Source of the DNA: Antedon mediterranea
Taxonomy: Eukaryota > Echinodermata > Crinoidea > Comatulida > Antedonidae
Direction: 5' to 3'
Assembly: GCF_964355755.1 (NCBI RefSeq)
Contig: NC_092677.1
Coordinates: 2,051,001 to 2,115,000, forward strand
Length of the DNA stretch: 64,000 nucleotides
The notes beneath the pieces are model-generated. The model made no database searches. It was given only the letters and a program-made list of their open reading frames with translations, and had not been told where the DNA came from. The stretch's first letter is position 1. Each line of letters opens with the position of its first letter. Positions 59,901 through 64,000 of this stretch are shown here, in pieces. A program made the position numbers and the translations under genes.

Positions 59901-60767
59901 GAATTTAAGACGGAGCAGCAAATGGAGTTTGGAGGGCACGATGTGAAAACCAACCCAAAACGAGAATTAATCAGACATGATTTGGACGAGTATAAACCGC
60001 CAAACGTCAGCTTTGAAACAAATACAACCAACAAGGTGCGTACACACAATGATAACGTGTTGCGTATCACGTTAATACGGGGCGCAATTTGAGACAAAGA
60101 CACGAGTAGGTTTCGACAGTGTTGAAACATACCAGTCTACAATGTTTTCCCTCTTCAATTCAATTATCGATGGGACGTCCCAGCTTGCAGTGACAAAACT
60201 CGTTCGTTTCACTGGAATAGGGGGTGACCCAAATGAGGGGTTCTCTATAATATTGTATTAAAATATTATTTTTGTTTTCAGATGACGTATAAACCAATCG
60301 ATTTGAAAGCAGCCCACATTCCACCGTCTCACCGCCGACCGCACACCAAACAGAAACCGCGCTCTGCGACCTTCCACGATCAGACAATAAACAAGAAATT
60401 CTACAAAGATTGGAAAGTTAAGCCAAGAGTACGATACGGAGACTTCCACGAAACTACCTCATCGTACGTGAAGCCGCAGGGCAGCATGGAGATACAGTCA
60501 TGGACTGGGGCTACGTTCACTCCGAAGAAATCGGAGCCAGTAGAGAATTTCAAGCCAGACCCGGCACCCATTGAACACTCGGGGCAGTTTGACTTTATGA
60601 CAGTGCATCAAGACACGTACAAGGGTACACGACCACAGTTATGTAAGGCACAAGCATACCTACTACAACAACAGCTGAAAACACGCAAGGGGCTAAAAAA
60701 CATGCCTAACAAACAGACACTTGGCGATTATGTCGAAAAACGAAAGGACGGTTTGGCGGTAACTTAG
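56942..60767 (+). CDS. SAXO-type axonemal microtubule-stabilising protein (FAM154-like)
   Basis: Seven exons: 56942-57060, 58118-58358, 58490-58718, 58966-59088, 59329-59548, 59897-60035, 60282-60767. They give 518 aa with all phases consistent. The N-terminus has the family Cys motif CICELCDCGRHVHHKDC, split by intron 1. The rest is a run of Mn-type modules, each with a short charged/aromatic phrase: TTNKEQFKHWN, STTQHDFPG, YDFPTYRSQPLPAKP, TINKKFYKDW, TSSYVKPQGSMEI and MTVHQDTYKG. It has no membrane segment and is basic and proline-rich. SAXO proteins bind centriolar and axonemal microtubules through these repeats. Orthology to SAXO1 or SAXO2 cannot be decided by eye. Confidence 0.85.
57410..57515. 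mobile_element. MITE copy, TCAAACTTTATGTNACA family (2 of 3)
   Basis: Shares AAAAAGTGTGATGTGCCAAA, TATGGTAGTGATATGCCCAA and ATGTCCATATATGGAC with the other copies. It is in intron 1 of the SAXO gene and has lost one end. Confidence 0.55.
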
Positions 60768-63070
60768 TGGAACCAAAAACGGTACCAAGACGGGTTCCGA
60801 TCCCTTGGTGCGTACTTTTGGACTAAAACTGTCAAAACCAGTTGGTTGTCTTTTAAAAAAATTATATTCAGAAAAAATATTCATTTTAAGGCTGACCTTT
60901 TCATAACTTAATTAAGAAAATGAATTCCCGTTGAACTTGTCACCGGAATTGAAAATATTACCTTAAATTACATTATCGATCAGCACGTACTAAGTATTAT
61001 ATAAAAAGTAAGCATTACCACGTCTCTCCAACCAGTTTTCCAAGTTCGAAAACCAGCCGCCATTTTATGATTTGTCTTTGTTCTCAGTCCACAAATCACA
61101 GTCATACATTAAAAACGACTATAAAAAATATGTTTGTAACATAATTCGATAACAATATTTTTTTTTCATTTGTGGTTAAGTTAAGCGACTCCAATTCTAC
61201 TTAATGTCATTTTTGTCCTTCTTGTCAAATGAGTCATTTTGAAAAGTTGTTAGCAGAAGTTTTGTAGCCTTGAGAACTGTCATGGAGATTATTAGACCCA
61301 CTTAAATAATTATACAATTGTTTAAAATAGATAGAATATACATATTTACTAATACATGGGTACGTACATGCACGTTTCCAGATATTCTGTGTTCACTCTT
61401 GACTTGCCAACAGTCGTTCCATGATGTCTAAATAACATTCATTCCCAAGCCAACATACATCTAACATACTTCCTGGGGAATAATGTAATATACATGTTAA
61501 TGTATGTTGTGCCAATTATTATGAACATAGAACAACATTAATAATATAAAACCATTAGGTAAACATCATGTAATATGTGCAAGGGTGTGAATTAATGTAC
61601 AGATTCATTTAACTGGTTTTACTACATTATAATACCAATTATAATTCGAAAGGTCCGGAAAAAAGTAATAACATTCATAATACGGGGCGCCGTTTGGAAC
61701 AATGTTACAACAGAACCATTCTGTAAACACAATTATATACGGCGCCCCGTACTTATTATTAGTGTGTATGCCTATTTCGTATCGTATCGATATCCTTTAT
61801 CATTTACTTTCAATACGGTGCTGTGTATTTCACATTGCTCTCAGAGATGTGTTTCAACTTCATTTAACTGATCAGCAAATTGTGTATTTTAATTTAGATT
61901 TACATGTTTTACATTTTTACTGTCCGCTACGAACGTGCGCAATTTATTATCTTTGAAGGGTAAGAAGCCTACTGTACATAATAAATATTTATTTGAGTAA
62001 TATTCATATAAGACTTCAGCAAACTTCTTCTTAATTAAGCTCCGTTTACACTATTGTACCAAACTTTATGTGACAAAAAAAATGATGTGCTTATATGGAC
62101 ATGATGATGTCATACCACCACCATATTATGGCACATTACACTTTTTTTGTCACATGAAGTTTGATAGTGTTGACAGCTCCAGAGCTTAATACTATTCAAT
62201 TCAGCTGGTGGCACACGTTTGTTTTCACACTAGTACGCACACAATGCGGACCAAACCACAAGGGGACACTTCGTCATACGTAAACAAAAGGAAGATGACC
62301 AGCTTAACGAATAATCCTCAGAGCTACGGCAAAGAAATCCACATAATAAGCTGTTGGACGATTAATTCAATGTGGTTCAATTGCAACTGGCATGGTCATA
62401 CAGGGACGTCACAAATAGGTTTCGACCGTCCTGAAGCATAATGACCTTTATTTTTTATGACGCGTCACACGACTAGCAGCTATTGAGTTCAAAAGTCATG
62501 AACCCATTATGTTTCTGAGCGTGTGCAAAATTACTTTTAAACTCGATAGTATTTGCGTAGTTTTGAAAGCGACCATTGCGAAAACGATAAGTCGCTAAAG
62601 AGCGAAGAGGGGCCAGGGACTTATATTAGTTCCGGTCAATCCTAGGAAACTATACTACAGATGATAATGGTCACACAGCTGTTTCGCTCTCAAGACAACT
62701 TCCGTTGGGAAATACAGTATATTCACAGACAATATAATTATATCAAATCTGAACTTTACCATGTAAATTTAACACCAAGTTTAACCTCAATGTACTTACC
62801 TAAATATTAGATTAATTTTAGCAGCATCTGGTGAAGCCTAACTAAACTACCGTACTCAAAGAAGTTAAAAATTTCGTTGATGGCGCTGTTTATACCTATA
62901 ATAAGAAACCGCAGAGCGAAAGGAGACCAGTTGATGTCAGAGCGTATAAAGGCCTTGTTACTCTATGTCTTAAATATAGGATTTATATATTGTACTACAG
63001 GATATCCGTTTGTGTACCGTTTGTCTGTAAGGCAATTATTCATATTATGATACATAGCGAATGCAGTTGT
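60768..63070. other. Noncoding interval downstream of the SAXO gene
   Basis: No gene recognised. Holds the perfect 13-bp inverted repeat TACGGGGCGCCGT/ACGGCGCCCCGTA at 61681-61752 and a MITE at 62035-62190. Short frames (84, 77 codons) lack motifs. Confidence 0.45.
62035..62190. mobile_element. MITE, TCAAACTTTATGTNACA family (3 of 3), most complete
   Basis: A near-palindrome: CCAAACTTTATGTGACAAAA at the left and TTTTGTCACATGAAGTTTGA at the right, with an interior ATATGGACATGATGATGTCA that is also inverted. Confidence 0.75.
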
Positions 63071-63076
63071 CACAAA

Positions 63077-63164
63077 ATGGTGTTACTTTTCAGCGGTCTT
63101 TTATTTATTTCTGTAATGCTGACTAGTATGGGTGGTACGACCAGTGTAAACGCAGCCTTAACCG
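63077..63164 (+). CDS. Possible first coding exon of a secreted protein
   Basis: ATG at 63077 opens MVLLFSGLLFISVMLTSMGG..., a good signal-peptide pattern ending NAALT, then G|GTAGGT at 63165. An in-frame ATG lies about 50 nt upstream. The rest of the gene would be beyond the window, so this is unproven. Confidence 0.3.
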
Positions 63165-63527
63165 GTAGGTATACTTATATTACTACAAACAATCTAAGAT
63201 TACCATGGATATATAAATTTAGCAGTGTCAGGTTAATTTATTGTTTCCTCACTAATTCCTAAAACACATTTTGAACTGGCTTACGGCTGTGGTCTAGTCT
63301 GGGTTCTTGAAAGGTCACACTGGCTGTTGTATATTACACAGATGTACTTAATAATAAATATTAATAACTTATATATATACTGTATTATACATATATACAC
63401 ATATATACTTATATGTAATATTAGTAACTTTATTCCGTCAAGACATCCTCGAGGATCTTCGGTTTTGATTCGCAGAAAGACAAAACATTTTACTTTTATT
63501 TAATGTATTCGTTATACTTCGTGCACG

Positions 63528-63578
63528 CGAGGGGATGGCACACGCGAGGGGATGGTGCACGCGGGAGGATGGCCCACA
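63528..63578. repeat. GCACGCGAGGGGATGG short repeat
   Basis: Three imperfect ~17-bp units. Confidence 0.8.
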
Positions 63579-63671
63579 CCCACTCAAAATTTACAATGCA
63601 AAAATAGGATACTCTGTTCAGCACCTAATTAGGTTATATGCATTATCATGCATATAACCTTATTTTACAAT

Positions 63672-63833
63672 TATTATCATCCTGCCTACCGTTATCGGTG
63701 AGTTATTATCATCCTGCCTACCGTTATCGGTGAGTTATTATCATCCTGCTTACCGTTATCGGTGAGTTATTATCATCCTGCCTACCGTTATCGGTGAGTT
63801 ATTATCATCCTGCTTACCGTTATCGGTGAGTTA
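63672..63833. repeat. 32-bp minisatellite TTATTATCATCCTGCCTACC...
   Basis: Five near-perfect units, each containing CGTTATCGGTGAG. Units alternate between CCTGCCTACC and CCTGCTTACC. Confidence 0.95.
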
Positions 63834-64000
63834 TTGAAATATTCGAATTCAGTGGAATTTTATTTTATATTTTCTTTACAAAGAAACCATTTTTTTTCAT
63901 TTATTAATAGAAAACATACGATTATGAACAAACATGTGGTTAACAGCAGTTTATTTTTATATTATAAACTCCCATTGATAGTTGTTAGCCGTATCACACT

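Noticed and set aside
63672-63833. CRISPR-like array
   Set aside because: The 32-bp units are directly adjacent, with no unique spacers.

Overview
This is an AT-rich animal genomic window: intron-bearing genes with GT-AG splicing, non-LTR retrotransposon relics, tRNA-derived SINE-like elements, many TIR/MITE-like elements and an unusual number of minisatellites. The gene set and repeat style fit a marine invertebrate, perhaps an echinoderm or other deuterostome; that placement is inference, because no rRNA or mitochondrial marker is present. All exon models were built by hand from splice signals, reading-frame continuity and family conservation.

Layout. (1) 1-4.9 kb: a broken LINE (endonuclease end and reverse transcriptase), interrupted by nested inverted minisatellites and by a TIR element holding a tRNA-like segment and a 19-bp array; the LINE C-terminus and 3' tail reappear at 4.5-4.9 kb. 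(2) 5-14.8 kb: no convincing host gene apart from a possible distal exon near 11.7 kb. It holds a degenerate four-fold repeat, MITEs, SINE copies and a repeat with a hammerhead-like core. (3) 14.8-21.4 kb, minus strand: a putative type I membrane protein with signal peptide, extracellular domain, duplicated 48-nt stalk exons, one TM helix and an ITIM-like cytoplasmic motif. (4) 24.9-29.9 kb minus and 31.5-35.6 kb plus: two head-to-head SLC22-type transporters with identical intron positions. (5) 36.0-39.2 kb minus: a protein with a C-terminal SH2 domain, divergent from prefoldin subunit 2 (40.4-41.3 kb plus). (6) 44.2-54.4 kb minus: a complete 12-exon gene for the PP2A scaffold (A) subunit. 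(7) 56.9-60.8 kb plus: a 7-exon SAXO-type axonemal microtubule protein. (8) 60.8-64 kb: mostly noncoding, with a possible signal-peptide exon and a 32-bp array.

The most striking pattern is that three tandem arrays in host genes are built from splice junctions. In the PP2A gene, 25 tandem copies of a polypyrimidine tract, AG acceptor and exon start precede exon 11; the array is 1083 bp (361 codons) and open in frame with the exon. A second array in the same gene repeats the exon 6 acceptor seven more times. In the minus-strand SLC22 gene, eight copies of the exon 3 donor follow the authentic donor. Every copy is a potential alternative splice site, so these loci look like natural splice-site multiplication by minisatellite expansion. 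Whether the copies are used is not known.
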